A DNA stretch of 64,000 nt from an uncultured Spirochaetales bacterium (lineage in GTDB: Bacteria; Spirochaetota; Spirochaetia; Sphaerochaetales; Sphaerochaetaceae), in NCBI GenBank assembly GCA_949293335.1, contig CASFDA010000013.1, positions 372,001 through 436,000 of the forward strand, read 5' to 3'. The notes beneath the pieces were generated by a model, which made no database searches, was not told where the DNA came from, and saw only the letters and a program-made list of their open reading frames with translations. This document shows, in pieces, positions 26,359-35,785 of the stretch; the stretch's first letter is position 1, and each line of letters starts with the position of its first letter. A program made the position numbers and the translations under genes.

Positions 26359-27133
26359 TTTCTTTCCTCCTCGTCTTCTTCTGCCTTGGCCTTTCTCCCT
26401 TCTTCTCGTTCCGGAAGTGCAGAAGGTCATCGATCTCTTCCCTTCGGAGATTCCTCCATTCCCCGACTTCAAGATCTCCGAGTTCGACTGTGCCGATACG
26501 GATTCTGACAAGACTCTTCACATCGTATCCCAAGTAGGAGAAGATCTTTCTGATTTCCCTGTTCTTTCCTTCTGTCAGAGTAATACGGATATAGAGCTTT
26601 GTACGTGGCACAAAGTCGTATCTTCTTATCCTGTAAGGCTCTTTCGTGTCGATATATATCCCGTCAAGCGCTTTGTTGAGATCCTCAATGAGGCATGGTC
26701 TGTCAAACTTCACCAAATACTCTTTCTCGAGCTGGAATCTCGGATGCATCATCTTGTTCGCAAAATCCCCGTCATTTGTAAACAGGATCAGTCCGCTCGA
26801 TTCCTTGTCTAGTCTTCCCACGTTGAACAGAAGATCCTTCTCCCTCATTGAAATCAGATCACGTGCGTACTTCTCTTCATTCGGATCATAGTTCGTGCAG
26901 ACATATCCACGCGGCTTGTTCAGGGCTATGTAGTACTTGTTCTCAGAGAGTTCAAGGGTAATCCCATCGACCTGCACAATGTCATCCTCATTTACTTTTG
27001 TTCCAAGTTCCCTGATGACCTTGTTGTTGACCATTACCCTGCCCTGGAGAATAAGATTCTCGCTCTGTCTTCGAGACGCAACACCCGCTTTTGCCATATA
27101 GGCCTGCAGTCTCATCGGAAAATCACTCATCAT
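26342..27133 (-). CDS. rluB: RsuA/RluB-family pseudouridine synthase
   Basis: A 263-residue enzyme that converts uridine to pseudouridine in rRNA (RluB targets 23S). An N-terminal S4 domain (MRLQAYMAKAGVASRRQSEN) precedes the catalytic domain with ALNKPRGYVCTNYDP, the catalytic-Asp loop VGRLDKESSGLILFTNDGDF, and LTEGKNREIRKIFSYLGYDV. The last 25 residues are basic and low-complexity. The scpB-rluB-cmk order is a common arrangement. Between RsuA and RluB the assignment is by context. Confidence 0.9.
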   Translation of the reverse strand: MMSDFPMRLQAYMAKAGVASRRQSENLILQGRVMVNNKVIRELGTKVNEDDIVQVDGITLELSENKYYIALNKPRGYVCTNYDPNEEKYARDLISMREKDLLFNVGRLDKESSGLILFTNDGDFANKMMHPRFQLEKEYLVKFDRPCLIEDLNKALDGIYIDTKEPYRIRRYDFVPRTKLYIRITLTEGKNREIRKIFSYLGYDVKSLVRIRIGTVELGDLEVGEWRNLRREEIDDLLHFRNEKKGERPRQKKTRRKESDSSY

Positions 27134-27686
27134 TTTCTTCCTTTTCTTTCGAGAAGCGGCGTTCTACTTCTCCCAGTTTCGGAAGATCCGCACTCGATTT
27201 CAGATTAAATTCAAGCAAAAATTTACGGCTTGTGCTATAGAGCCTAGGATGCCCCTTCTCATCGCTCCTGCCTGTGATTTTTATGTAATCCCTCTCCCTG
27301 AGCATCCTGATCACATTGTCTGAGTTGACGCCACGGATCTTCGTGACATTCTTTCTTGTTGTCGGCTGTGAGTAGGCAATAATTGCAAGAGTCTCCATGC
27401 AGGCCTTTGAAAGCCTCTTGTCCACTTTCCGTCCGTATGCCTTTCTCAGAACATCATACAAATCCGGAGAAGGAGCGAACGAAAAACCTTCTTCATCCTC
27501 ATCGAGCACAAGACCCCTGTTTTCCGCAATGGAGCGCTCCTTGAGCTCCTTGAGGGCAGATTTCACTTCTTTCTCTCCAAGACGAGAAAGTTCAGAAATC
27601 CTTTCTATTGAGCATGGCTCGTTCTCAATGTATAGAATTGTCTCCACGATGCGGGCATTTGGGGAAAGCAATTTACTCTTCGTCAT
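27123..27686 (-). CDS. scpB: Segregation and condensation protein B
   Basis: A 187-residue winged-helix protein that binds ScpA in the SMC complex. Recognised by ARIVETILYIENEPCSIERI, METLAIIAYSQPTTRKNVTKIRG as the core motif (first wing), and RDYIKITGRSDEKGHPRLYS. Length is normal. It overlaps scpA by 14 bp and rluB by 11 bp, so expression is coupled. The partner SMC is at 5.2 kb. Confidence 0.95.
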   Translation of the reverse strand: MTKSKLLSPNARIVETILYIENEPCSIERISELSRLGEKEVKSALKELKERSIAENRGLVLDEDEEGFSFAPSPDLYDVLRKAYGRKVDKRLSKACMETLAIIAYSQPTTRKNVTKIRGVNSDNVIRMLRERDYIKITGRSDEKGHPRLYSTSRKFLLEFNLKSSADLPKLGEVERRFSKEKEENDE

Positions 27687-28563
27687 CGTCGTCCTCCAGA
27701 TCTATCTCTTCTTCTGAGCCATAGATCCCATCGTCCTCTTCTTCTGAATATTCCGTCCTCTGACGGTTTTTCTCCCTGTACTCATCCCAGACCTCATCGT
27801 CGTCAAGAGATGAATATTCCGTTGTTTCATTTCTCTTTCTTATATAGATGTTTCCGTTGGGCTCATACTGAGCAATGGTAATCATCCTGTCTTTTGTAGC
27901 CTGCAATATTGCCATGAATGAACAGAGTATGTGTTCCCTGCTCTCCGGATGTATGATGATATCTTCTATTGTTATCTCATCACGAGTCTCCAAAAGCTCG
28001 AGGATGAGTGTTATCTTCTGTTCTACCTTGACTTTCTCGAATGTGTTGTAGATCTTTCCAATCGGATTTCTCCTGAGCACTTCTTCGAAAGCTTTCCTCA
28101 GGTCATCGACAGTAATGCCCTTGAAAAGCTCCTGATCTTCAAAAGGTATTGAGAAGTAACTTTCATGGCGTGGAATGTAAAGTTTTTCTGATGTGGGGCT
28201 TCCCGATAAGAACTCCGCGTATTTCTTGTATTTCTGATATTCGATAAGCCGGTCAACAAGTTCCTTTCTCGGGTCTTCATATTCCTCATCGAACTTGACC
28301 TCGACAGGCAGGAGCATGCGGGATTTGATCAGGAGAAGATCAGCTGCCATGTGATAGAAATCCGCCATATCCCTGATTTCCGCCTCGTTCTGATGCATGT
28401 AGTCAAGAAACTGCTCGGTAATCAGGGCTATCGGGATGTCATAAATATCAATGTCATTTTCCTGGATGAGATAGAGAAGCAGTTCCAGGGGTCCGTCAAA
28501 AGCTGGGACATGGAAACTGAACTTCCCTTCCTTGATCTCTGTATTTTCTTCAGGCATTGACAA
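27673..28563 (-). CDS. scpA: Segregation and condensation protein A (kleisin)
   Basis: A 290-296-residue kleisin that bridges the SMC heads. The N-terminal motif FDGPLELLLYLIQENDIDIYDIPIA is unmistakable (residues about 19-43), followed by FYHMAADLLLIKSRMLLP. The extreme C-terminus is strongly acidic (EEEDDGIYGSEEEIDLEDDD), beyond the usual end. The start is either TTG at 28563 or ATG at 28557; neither has a strong ribosome binding site. recA lies 20 bp upstream on the same strand. Confidence 0.95.
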   Translation of the reverse strand: MSMPEENTEIKEGKFSFHVPAFDGPLELLLYLIQENDIDIYDIPIALITEQFLDYMHQNEAEIRDMADFYHMAADLLLIKSRMLLPVEVKFDEEYEDPRKELVDRLIEYQKYKKYAEFLSGSPTSEKLYIPRHESYFSIPFEDQELFKGITVDDLRKAFEEVLRRNPIGKIYNTFEKVKVEQKITLILELLETRDEITIEDIIIHPESREHILCSFMAILQATKDRMITIAQYEPNGNIYIRKRNETTEYSSLDDDEVWDEYREKNRQRTEYSEEEDDGIYGSEEEIDLEDDDDEE

Positions 28564-28583
28564 AGATTATATTTATCTTTCTC

Positions 28584-29639
28584 TCATGGGGCAACAGACT
28601 CACTGGTTGCTTTTTCCCCAAACATGATAGATCTCAGCTTCTTCTCCAGATCATCTGCAACATCCTTGTGCTCCTCGAGATACTCGATCGTCTTTTCCCT
28701 TCCCTGCCCGATCTTTTCGCCTCCAAGGCTGTACCAGGCTCCTGCTTTCTCTATCAGATCATATTTCAGCGCAGCATCAAGGATTGATCCGACATGGCTG
28801 ATTCCAGTACCGAACATCAGGTCAAGTTCACACTTCCTGAAAGGAGGAGCGACTTTGTTCTTGACGATTTTCACCTTCACTCTATTTCCGGTTATGTCGT
28901 CATTGTTCTTCCCAATTGCCTCGCTTTTCCTGACGTCCATCCTGACAGAGGCATAGAACTTAAGTGCATTGCCTCCTGTAGTCGTTTCCGGGTTTCCGAA
29001 GAGTACTCCTATCTTCATCCTTATCTGGTTGATGAAGATTATGGTGGTATTCGCTTTTGATAGAATTCCTGTGAGCTTCCTGAGGGCCTGACTCATGAGA
29101 CGTGCCTGGAGACCCATATGCGAATCTCCCATGTCCCCCTCTATCTCGGCCTGTGGAGTGAGGGCTGCAACAGAGTCAATCACGATGATGTCGACAGCAC
29201 CTGAGCGTACGAGCGATTCAGCTATCTCAAGTGCCTGTTCACCGTTATCTGGCTGGCTTATCCATAGCTCATCTATATCAACGCCAAGATTCTTTGCGTA
29301 AGTCGGATCGAGAGCGTGCTCGGCATCAATGAAAGCTGCGATTCCACCCTGCTTCTGGCATTCTGCGATCGCATGAAGGGCAAGCGTTGTCTTTCCTGAT
29401 GACTCTGGGCCATAAATTTCAATGATCCTACCCTTCGGATATCCGCCTACGCCAAGTGCCTCGTCAAGAAGAAGGGAGCCGGAAGGAATGACTTCGATAT
29501 CGAGTCTTTCCTTGTTGTCTCCGAGCCTCATCAGCGAACCCTTTCCGAATTGCTTATCTATCTGGATCCGGGCACTCTCAAGTGCTTCAAGCCTGCCCTT
29601 TTCCTTCTCTTTTTCCTTTTCTTTGTCTTCTTTTGCCAT
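28584..29639 (-). CDS. recA: Recombinase RecA
   Basis: A 351-residue strand-exchange ATPase for recombination and repair. The Walker [10 protein letters not shown] is at residues 77-85. Other signatures are [56 protein letters not shown] and [20 protein letters not shown] (L2 loop). The N-terminus begins with a lysine- and glutamate-rich run. Normal length. It is followed by scpA and preceded by dtd; an inverted repeat lies in the 46-bp gap upstream. Confidence 0.98.
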   Translation of the reverse strand: MAKEDKEKEKEKEKGRLEALESARIQIDKQFGKGSLMRLGDNKERLDIEVIPSGSLLLDEALGVGGYPKGRIIEIYGPESSGKTTLALHAIAECQKQGGIAAFIDAEHALDPTYAKNLGVDIDELWISQPDNGEQALEIAESLVRSGAVDIIVIDSVAALTPQAEIEGDMGDSHMGLQARLMSQALRKLTGILSKANTTIIFINQIRMKIGVLFGNPETTTGGNALKFYASVRMDVRKSEAIGKNNDDITGNRVKVKIVKNKVAPPFRKCELDLMFGTGISHVGSILDAALKYDLIEKAGAWYSLGGEKIGQGREKTIEYLEEHKDVADDLEKKLRSIMFGEKATSESVAP

Positions 29640-29666
29640 AACAGTTATCCTTATTTTCTATTAGTC

Positions 29667-29687
29667 AGACAGATCTCGTTACTGTCT
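29667..29687. promoter_or_regulatory. Inverted repeat upstream of recA
   Basis: AGACAG and CTGTCT are separated by 9 bp, about 28-48 bp before the recA start, partly over the dtd stop. It could be an operator for damage control, but no LexA gene is in the window and the sequence does not match a known box I can name. Confidence 0.3.
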
Positions 29688-30147
29688 ATCTCCTGATACT
29701 CTTGATCTTCTGGCTTTCCAGCATGAATGTGCAAGGTCCGTCATTTATCGATGAAACAAGCATTCCAGAACCGAAAATCCCCTTCTCTACCTTATAGCCC
29801 AGAGAACGGAGGTATTCGATAGCTTTTTCATAAAGACTTTCTGCTTTTCCAGGATTCAGGCATGTCTCGAATCCTGGCCGGTTACCTTTATAAATATCAC
29901 TGGAAAGCGTGAACTGGCTGATAAAGAGGATGTCTCCCCCACTTTCTTTCAGTGTAAGATTCATCTTCTTCCCTTCATCTTCGAAGATGCGGAGTTTCAG
30001 AAGCTTGTCAAGAAATGGAATAAGGATATCTTCCTGATCTGTAAAATCCAGTCCGAAATAGCATAGGATACCCTTTCCAATCTCTCCGACAGTCTCTCCT
30101 TCAACAGTGACAGAAGCAGAAATTACCCTCTGGACAAGTAACTTCAC
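29686..30147 (-). CDS. dtd: D-aminoacyl-tRNA deacylase
   Basis: A 153-residue enzyme that removes D-amino acids (and glycine from tRNA-Ala) from charged tRNA. It begins MKLLVQRVISASVTVEGETV, and has the catalytic-site segments LFISQFTLSSD (SQxTL motif) and SSINDGPCTFMLES (usually NDGPVTL, the cis-proline motif). Length is normal. It overlaps rpe by 4 bp. Confidence 0.95.
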   Translation of the reverse strand: MKLLVQRVISASVTVEGETVGEIGKGILCYFGLDFTDQEDILIPFLDKLLKLRIFEDEGKKMNLTLKESGGDILFISQFTLSSDIYKGNRPGFETCLNPGKAESLYEKAIEYLRSLGYKVEKGIFGSGMLVSSINDGPCTFMLESQKIKSIRR

Positions 30148-30818
30148 CTTGCTGCCTCAGCAAGCTCAGAAAGTGTTTCAACAAACTCTTTCGGGTTTTC
30201 TGCATTAAAGAAGGCAGAACCGGTAACGACCATGTCAATACCAGCTTTTGCGACATCACTGATGGTTTTCTCGCTTATACCTCCATCAATATTTATGAGG
30301 AATTCGTATCCCTCTGTGTCCCTTATCTCACAGAGTTCAGAGATCTTGTTTGTAGACTCCTTGATGAACTTCTGTCCTCCGAAACCAGGGTTGACACTCA
30401 TAATGAGCACATAATCGACGAAAGGGAGAAGCGCAGAGATTGCAGAGACAGGTGTGCCAGGATTGATTGCTATTCCCGCCTGGAGACCAAGTTCCTTTAT
30501 CTCGGAAATATCCTTGTGTGCATGTCTGGTTGCCTCCTGATGTATCGTGATGATATCACTTCCTGCATCAGCAAACGCCTTGATATACCGTCCAGGCTCC
30601 TCAATCATGAGATGAACATCAAAAATAAGGTCTGTATGTTTCCTCATGTCCTTTATGAACTTCGGGCCGAACGTGATGTTCGGAACGAATGAACCATCCA
30701 TGACATCTACATGGACATAGTCTGTTCCACTGTCCTCAATCTTCTTCAACTCCTCAGAGATTGCTGAAAAATCTGCAGAGAGAATAGAAGGTGCTACTAG
30801 CAAAGATCTGTTTTCCAT
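30144..30818 (-). CDS. rpe: Ribulose-phosphate 3-epimerase
   Basis: A 224-residue TIM-barrel enzyme of the pentose phosphate pathway. Signatures: LLVAPSILSADF, DYVHVDVMDGSFVPNITFGP, FDVHLMIEEP, VLIMSVNPGFGGQKFI and INIDGGISEKTI. The ATG at 30818 gives the normal N-terminus; a longer frame upstream adds an unlikely hydrophobic run. TATAAT lies only 9 bp before this ATG on the minus strand, so the mRNA may be nearly leaderless. It leads the rpe-dtd-recA-scpA-scpB-rluB-cmk-rpsA series and is divergent from greA. Confidence 0.93.
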   Translation of the reverse strand: MENRSLLVAPSILSADFSAISEELKKIEDSGTDYVHVDVMDGSFVPNITFGPKFIKDMRKHTDLIFDVHLMIEEPGRYIKAFADAGSDIITIHQEATRHAHKDISEIKELGLQAGIAINPGTPVSAISALLPFVDYVLIMSVNPGFGGQKFIKESTNKISELCEIRDTEGYEFLINIDGGISEKTISDVAKAGIDMVVTGSAFFNAENPKEFVETLSELAEAAR

Positions 30819-30890
30819 ACTTTTGGAATTATAAACAAATGGAAGAGAGAATGGAAGAAAACAAAAAGAGAAACGAAAGCCTTGTGCCCT

Positions 30891-30921
30891 TTGTTTTTCC
30901 ATTTTTCTGTGTTAATATAAT
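30891..30921 (+). promoter_or_regulatory. Promoter candidate for greA
   Basis: A perfect TATAAT is at 30916-30921, with a poor TTGTTT 19 bp upstream. The transcript would begin near 30928, placing the following hairpin in a leader of about 94 nt. Confidence 0.45.
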
Positions 30922-30943
30922 TACAAGAGTTAAAAACAACATT

Positions 30944-30978
30944 CCGAGCGGGTGAGATACTCCGCCCGGTTTTGTTTT
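30944..30978 (+). terminator. Terminator-like hairpin in the greA leader (attenuator candidate)
   Basis: CCGAGCGGG, loop TGAGATAC, and TCCGCCCGG form 8 of 9 pairs, followed by TTTTGTTTT. No plus-strand gene lies upstream, so it has nothing to terminate except greA itself. A second small stem, CCCT/AGGG at 31003-31014, covers part of the greA ribosome binding site. Confidence 0.65.
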
Positions 30979-31021
30979 ATCTTGAAAGGATAAGAAATTT
31001 TTCCCTCAGGAGGGTTTTGAT

Positions 31022-33748
31022 ATGCTCGATTTGAAAATGAGGATGCAGGATGAGAAAAGTCTGGGAAAGAACCCTGCGATCAACTATAAAGTCAGCACGT
31101 TCCAAGAAATAGATGGTGAACTATTTAATAAACGGACAACTACGAACAAGCTGATGAAAATCAGGAAGGAGGCAAAGAAACTCCTCAATGAACACGAATC
31201 TCTTGTTCTCAGATATATAAATGGTCGCATAAAGCTGAATCTGAATCCACATGAATTCAACATGGATCTCAACAATACATTGCTTGCATTCTATGATGCG
31301 AGGAACTGGGATGTCGTTAGATTCATTGCAGAGATGATAATCAGCAAGAGTTCCAATCCGGTTGCATACCGTGTGCTTGGTGATGTTGAGCATGAGGATG
31401 GCAACGATGGGAAGATGTGGTCCCTTTACGAACACTATGCAGTATCAGATGCAAAGGACAGGGAAATAATAATCCGTGTTGGAAATCACATAGCAGAATC
31501 AGGTGATCTGAAAAAGGCTGCGTCTTTCCTGGAAAGGGGATTGCTAAGACAGGTGCTTCCGGAAGACAGGGAAAGGGCTGTTGCTGTCTTTTCTCGTCTC
31601 ATTGAGATCGGCAAGACCGATTTCCCTTTCCTCAACAGATATATCATAGAGTCCAAAGATAAGGACAGTGAAACGGCAAAGAGATGCGGAAAGCTTCTGA
31701 AGGAGAATCTTGATAAAGCATATAATGCCCTGAAGGCGGAAGGTGGCAGGGACAGCGAGGAGGATAAGACACTATCAGATATCATTCTCGTACTTTCAGA
31801 GATCCTTTCCTCCTCTCCTGAAGATTCAGAGACACGGGAGATGCTGATCACAGCTCTGAAAGAAAGGTACAAGAAAGCGCCAAGGCTTTCTGAATGCCTG
31901 AGAAAATATGATATTCGTCGTTCGAGTGATGTCCTTTCTTCCCTTTCTCTCTTTGAAAAGGAGATTTCCTATACAAAGGGTTCTTTCTTCATTCACAAGA
32001 GGACAGGAAAGGTTGGTATCATCTCTGATATCTCGAAAGACAGTGTAATGATAAAGTACACAGGAAATGAAGCCCCGACAAAACTTACTTTCCAGGTTGC
32101 GTTTGAGACGATCGAACCTATTACAAAGCAGCATATAAAAGCAATCAAGAAGGGTGTTCCGCCACAGAAAATCAAGGAGAGAATCCTCTCCGAAGGGGGA
32201 ATTGCCTGGTTGACAAAGACACTTCTCTATTCCCTTGCAGATCCGGAAGGCACGCTTCTGAAGGACATGAAGGCGGAAATGGTTCCTTCTGTACTCTCTG
32301 AAAGTGAATGGAAGGGAATAAGCGAGAAAGTAAAGGCAGAACTGAAAAGTGATCCATACATCAGGGCACTTCCTGGCGCAACTGAAAGGTATATGCTTTC
32401 CCCCTACCCGATGACTGAAGAGGAAAAACAGCTTTCATATTTCCTTGCTACAACAGATTTTGACGAGAAGCTCAACTGCTTCATACGTTCTATCAAAAGC
32501 AAAGATGTTGACAACACAGCAGATAGCACTGTGAACATGATGAGCTACTTTGCTGAGATCGTTAACGAAGGAAAAGCTAGTTCTTACCAGATCATCTCCT
32601 CTTCTCTTGCCCTGGACATGACTGGCGATGAGAGCGACATGAACATCGAAGTAAAGAAGAGCTTTGACGAGATCTATTCCATTTATAGTGAACAGGACAT
32701 GATCGATGCTTTCCGTAAATTGCCGAATGTGGATATGAAAAAGGCATTTGTTGACAAGGTTTCGATCATTGATGAGGATCCAGAAGAGATCCTTTCGGAG
32801 CTGGTCCAGTATTATCCTTCATATGTTCCGCAGAAACTGAGGAAACTTTCTGATGGAAGTGCATATTTCAATTACCTGAAGAAGGTATTTGACTTTCCAC
32901 GCCAGAACACAGATGTATTCCTCTATTTCATGGATACTGTATCTTCTGCAGACCTGAAGGAAATTGGATTTGATGAGAAAAAACTCATCAAGACAGAGCT
33001 TACTGTACTCTCTTATGTCTCCAGGATGGATGAAGGAGCAGAGAAGAGAAAGAGGATGCAGAGTCTTCATAAGTCACTTATCGATGGAAAGAAGGCAGAA
33101 AAGTATATCTCTCTTGCAAGTGATGAGGATAAGGATGATCTCAAGACTGTGATCCTTTATAACGATGGCCTTGAGACTGAGGAGAAGAATGCGCTGAGGA
33201 AAAAACTTTATCAGCGCTGGCCAGATCTTGCCCCATCAGCAAACAAGGAAGAGGTCAAGGTGGTACGTACCCTTTCTGGTTTCCTCTGTCTGCGGTCCTC
33301 ATATGACAGGAAACAGCAGGAACTCAAGGAAATACAGACTGTGGACATGCCGAATATCCTCAAGGAGATCAATACAGCCCGAGAACTCGGAGATCTGAGG
33401 GAGAACAGCGAATATCAGTATGCCAAGGAACATAAGAGGGAACTCGAGAGGAGAATTGGAGAACTCAATAGCGATCTCAATACGGTACGCATTGTCAGAA
33501 AGGAGGATGTCCTTCCCGACTACATCGGATTTGGGACAAAAGTAATCCTCGAAGACAAGGTAAATGGCGGAGAGTGCACTTATACTTTCCTTGGACGCTG
33601 GGAAAGTGATCCAGAGAAAGGAATAATTGACTTCAATGCCCCACTTGGCAAGGCGCTTGTCAATCATAAAGTCGGTGATGATGTGAAGTTTGAAATCAAT
33701 GGCAGAGCATATGACTATGTAGTCAAATCGATTGATGTTGTCATCTGA
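31022..33748 (+). CDS. greA: Transcript-cleavage factor GreA, spirochaete-type long form
   Basis: A 908-residue protein. The last 155 or so residues are a full GreA: a coiled coil with the acidic tip in ARELGDLRENSEYQYAKEHK (about 786-803), then the FKBP-like domain IGFGTKVILEDKVNGGE to the end. GreA rescues backtracked RNA polymerase by stimulating cleavage. The N-terminal 750 residues are helical, with a small beta segment at about 315-385 (KGSFFIHKRTGKVGIISDIS) resembling a CarD-type tudor fold. Long GreA proteins of this size are known in Borrelia and Treponema. The ATG is preceded by CAGGAGGG. Confidence 0.9.
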   Translation: MLDLKMRMQDEKSLGKNPAINYKVSTFQEIDGELFNKRTTTNKLMKIRKEAKKLLNEHESLVLRYINGRIKLNLNPHEFNMDLNNTLLAFYDARNWDVVRFIAEMIISKSSNPVAYRVLGDVEHEDGNDGKMWSLYEHYAVSDAKDREIIIRVGNHIAESGDLKKAASFLERGLLRQVLPEDRERAVAVFSRLIEIGKTDFPFLNRYIIESKDKDSETAKRCGKLLKENLDKAYNALKAEGGRDSEEDKTLSDIILVLSEILSSSPEDSETREMLITALKERYKKAPRLSECLRKYDIRRSSDVLSSLSLFEKEISYTKGSFFIHKRTGKVGIISDISKDSVMIKYTGNEAPTKLTFQVAFETIEPITKQHIKAIKKGVPPQKIKERILSEGGIAWLTKTLLYSLADPEGTLLKDMKAEMVPSVLSESEWKGISEKVKAELKSDPYIRALPGATERYMLSPYPMTEEEKQLSYFLATTDFDEKLNCFIRSIKSKDVDNTADSTVNMMSYFAEIVNEGKASSYQIISSSLALDMTGDESDMNIEVKKSFDEIYSIYSEQDMIDAFRKLPNVDMKKAFVDKVSIIDEDPEEILSELVQYYPSYVPQKLRKLSDGSAYFNYLKKVFDFPRQNTDVFLYFMDTVSSADLKEIGFDEKKLIKTELTVLSYVSRMDEGAEKRKRMQSLHKSLIDGKKAEKYISLASDEDKDDLKTVILYNDGLETEEKNALRKKLYQRWPDLAPSANKEEVKVVRTLSGFLCLRSSYDRKQQELKEIQTVDMPNILKEINTARELGDLRENSEYQYAKEHKRELERRIGELNSDLNTVRIVRKEDVLPDYIGFGTKVILEDKVNGGECTYTFLGRWESDPEKGIIDFNAPLGKALVNHKVGDDVKFEINGRAYDYVVKSIDVVI

Positions 33749-33771
33749 GGAAAGCAGACATCAACGCAAAT

Positions 33772-33806
33772 GGCCTGAAGATGTTTTTTCATCGGAGGGC
33801 CTTTTT
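33772..33806 (+). terminator. Terminator after greA
   Basis: GGCC and GGCC, with an inner GATG/CATC stem, then five T. Some internal mismatches. The TATAAT at 33808-33813 overlaps its end and may serve the activator gene. Confidence 0.65.
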
Positions 33807-33834
33807 CTATAATTAATATAAAGAGAGGTTGATG

Positions 33835-35703
33835 ATGCTTAGCATTGAATTCATACTGCCCTACACCAAACTGGCACCGACAGTTGAGCAAGTCTATAAC
33901 GAACATCCGAAGAAGAATAAGATCTCGATGAGAATGTCTTTCATTTCACACGATCAGGTGAAGTCTTCTGAAATAAAGAGTGATATCGTGATTGCAAGGG
34001 GACTTACAGCACTTTATCTGAATCAGCTTCTGAAGGGAAAGTTCACAGTCCTTGAGATTCCGATGACAGGCTATGATGTGCTCAGGGCACTCAAGAAAGG
34101 GTACATGGAATATGGGAATATGGATGTCGCCCTGATCGCTCCCGAAAGTGTCATATATGGATTTGAAGAACAGATGAAAGGTGTTGACAGCAAAGTGAGG
34201 ACATATGAGATCGACTTCAATTCAGACTTCCAGCAAGTACTTACAAAGGCACATGACGACGGTGCAGGTTTCATGATAGGAGGAAATGAAGTAATCTCGA
34301 TTGCCCATAAGCTTGGCTACAAAGGAATAAGGATCGACACGGGAAGACAGGGAATCAGGCAAGTGTTCGATGAGGCCTGGAACATCCATATCTCAAAACT
34401 CGACGAGGAACTGAAGACATCTAGATTCAAGGCAGTAATTGAGAATATTGACGAAGGGATAATCGCATGTGACAGCGACAAGAGGATCACTATCTCTAAC
34501 GCATGCGCAGAAAGTCTTCTCGGACTACCAAAAGCAGAGCTTATCGGAAAGAAGCTGAGCGAGATCAATGATCTTTTCGACAACCCGCCCTTTGAGAATG
34601 TTTCAAACGCGAAAACAGAAAGTTTCATCAAGCTAAAGGGTGTTCCTGTCGCAATGAACCGTATTCCTCTGAGGATCAACATGAATTTTGAGTCCGGAAC
34701 AATAGTCTTGCAGAAACTTGACAACATTCAGAAGATGGAGGTCGCAAGTAGGAGCCTTGCTTCTGAGAAGGGACTTGTAGCTAACCATGTTTTTTCAGAT
34801 ATTATCGGAAGCAGCAATAAGATGAGGGAGACAAAACAGCTTGCAATGAACTACTCACAGGTGAATGCAAATGTTCTATTGCTCGGAGAAACTGGATCTG
34901 GCAAGGAGATGTTTGCGCAGAGCATACACAATGCAAGCGAGAGGAAGAATTATCCGTTTGTTGCAGTAAACTGTGCTGCTCTTCCTGAGTCTCTTCTTGA
35001 AAGCGAACTCTTCGGTTATGTGGAAGGAGCTTTCACTGGCGCTTCCCGCCACGGGAAGATAGGTCTTTTCGAATTGGCTCACCGCGGTACGTTGTTTCTG
35101 GATGAGATCAGTGAGATGAGTTATTCCCTTCAAGGAAGACTTTTAAGAGTTTTGGAAGAAAAATCTGTGATGAAGCTCGGTTCGGACAAGTACATCCCTA
35201 TCGATGTGCGTATAATTGCAGCAAGCAATCAGGATATCAATACTCTCGTCAAGGAAAAGAAATTCAGAGAGGATCTGTTCTATCGTCTCGATGTCCTTCG
35301 TCTTACAATTCCCCCATTGAGGGAGCGCATAAGTGACATTCCAGAGATAATGAATCATTTCATTCAGCATTTCGACAATAAGAACAGAAGGATAAACCAC
35401 ATGATCGATCCAGCGGTATTCGAGATTCTCAGGGAATACAGCTGGCCGGGAAACATCCGGGAGCTGAGGAATCTATGTGAGAGGCTTTCTGCGATTGTCT
35501 TTGAATCAATCATTACAGTCGAAGCACTTGGTAAATGCTTTGACTTCCAGAAGAGAGAACATTCCATTGCCTTTGACGAAAAAGATACTATCGTGGAAGC
35601 GATGAGAATGTATAAGGGAAACAAGAGCAAGGCCGCAATGTATCTGAAAATGGACAGATCTACTCTTTACAGGAAACTTAGGCATTATGATTTGTTGCAT
35701 TAG
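33835..35703 (+). CDS. PrpR-like sigma-54-dependent activator
   Basis: A 622-residue enhancer-binding protein. Residues about 1-190 match the PrpR_N sensory domain (segments [15 protein letters not shown] and [13 protein letters not shown]). A PAS domain follows at about 200-300 ([20 protein letters not shown]). The AAA+ domain has Walker A GETGSGKE (351-358), the sigma-54 contact loop GAFTGA (398-403), and [10 protein letters not shown]. The C-terminus is a Fis-type helix-turn-helix ([20 protein letters not shown]). It should sense a small molecule and activate the downstream -24/-12 promoter. The ATG at 35 (33835) has AGAGG 6 nt upstream; TTG and ATG codons just before are alternatives. Confidence 0.92.
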   Translation: MLSIEFILPYTKLAPTVEQVYNEHPKKNKISMRMSFISHDQVKSSEIKSDIVIARGLTALYLNQLLKGKFTVLEIPMTGYDVLRALKKGYMEYGNMDVALIAPESVIYGFEEQMKGVDSKVRTYEIDFNSDFQQVLTKAHDDGAGFMIGGNEVISIAHKLGYKGIRIDTGRQGIRQVFDEAWNIHISKLDEELKTSRFKAVIENIDEGIIACDSDKRITISNACAESLLGLPKAELIGKKLSEINDLFDNPPFENVSNAKTESFIKLKGVPVAMNRIPLRINMNFESGTIVLQKLDNIQKMEVASRSLASEKGLVANHVFSDIIGSSNKMRETKQLAMNYSQVNANVLLLGETGSGKEMFAQSIHNASERKNYPFVAVNCAALPESLLESELFGYVEGAFTGASRHGKIGLFELAHRGTLFLDEISEMSYSLQGRLLRVLEEKSVMKLGSDKYIPIDVRIIAASNQDINTLVKEKKFREDLFYRLDVLRLTIPPLRERISDIPEIMNHFIQHFDNKNRRINHMIDPAVFEILREYSWPGNIRELRNLCERLSAIVFESIITVEALGKCFDFQKREHSIAFDEKDTIVEAMRMYKGNKSKAAMYLKMDRSTLYRKLRHYDLLH

Positions 35704-35720
35704 CCACAACAATGCAACAA
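35692..35720. promoter_or_regulatory. Perfect 10-bp inverted repeat, candidate activator-binding site (UAS)
   Basis: TTGTTGCATT and AATGCAACAA flank a 9-bp spacer. The left arm contains the last codons and stop of the activator gene. It is about 70-95 bp upstream of the -24 element, the normal placement for a sigma-54 enhancer site. It has no T-run, so it is not a terminator. Confidence 0.75.
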
Positions 35721-35785
35721 CAATATACCACAAAAAGCATCAAACATAGAAATCTAAGTTCTTTTAATATTACGATTTTTTTCCT

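Noticed and set aside
26359-26511. N-terminal extension of cmk
   Set aside because: This is rluB coding sequence in another register; the GTG at 26358 has a perfect ribosome binding site and the family N-terminus.
30819-30902. N-terminal extension of rpe
   Set aside because: It adds a hydrophobic run with no ribosome binding site; the canonical Rpe start is MENRSLLVAPSIL.
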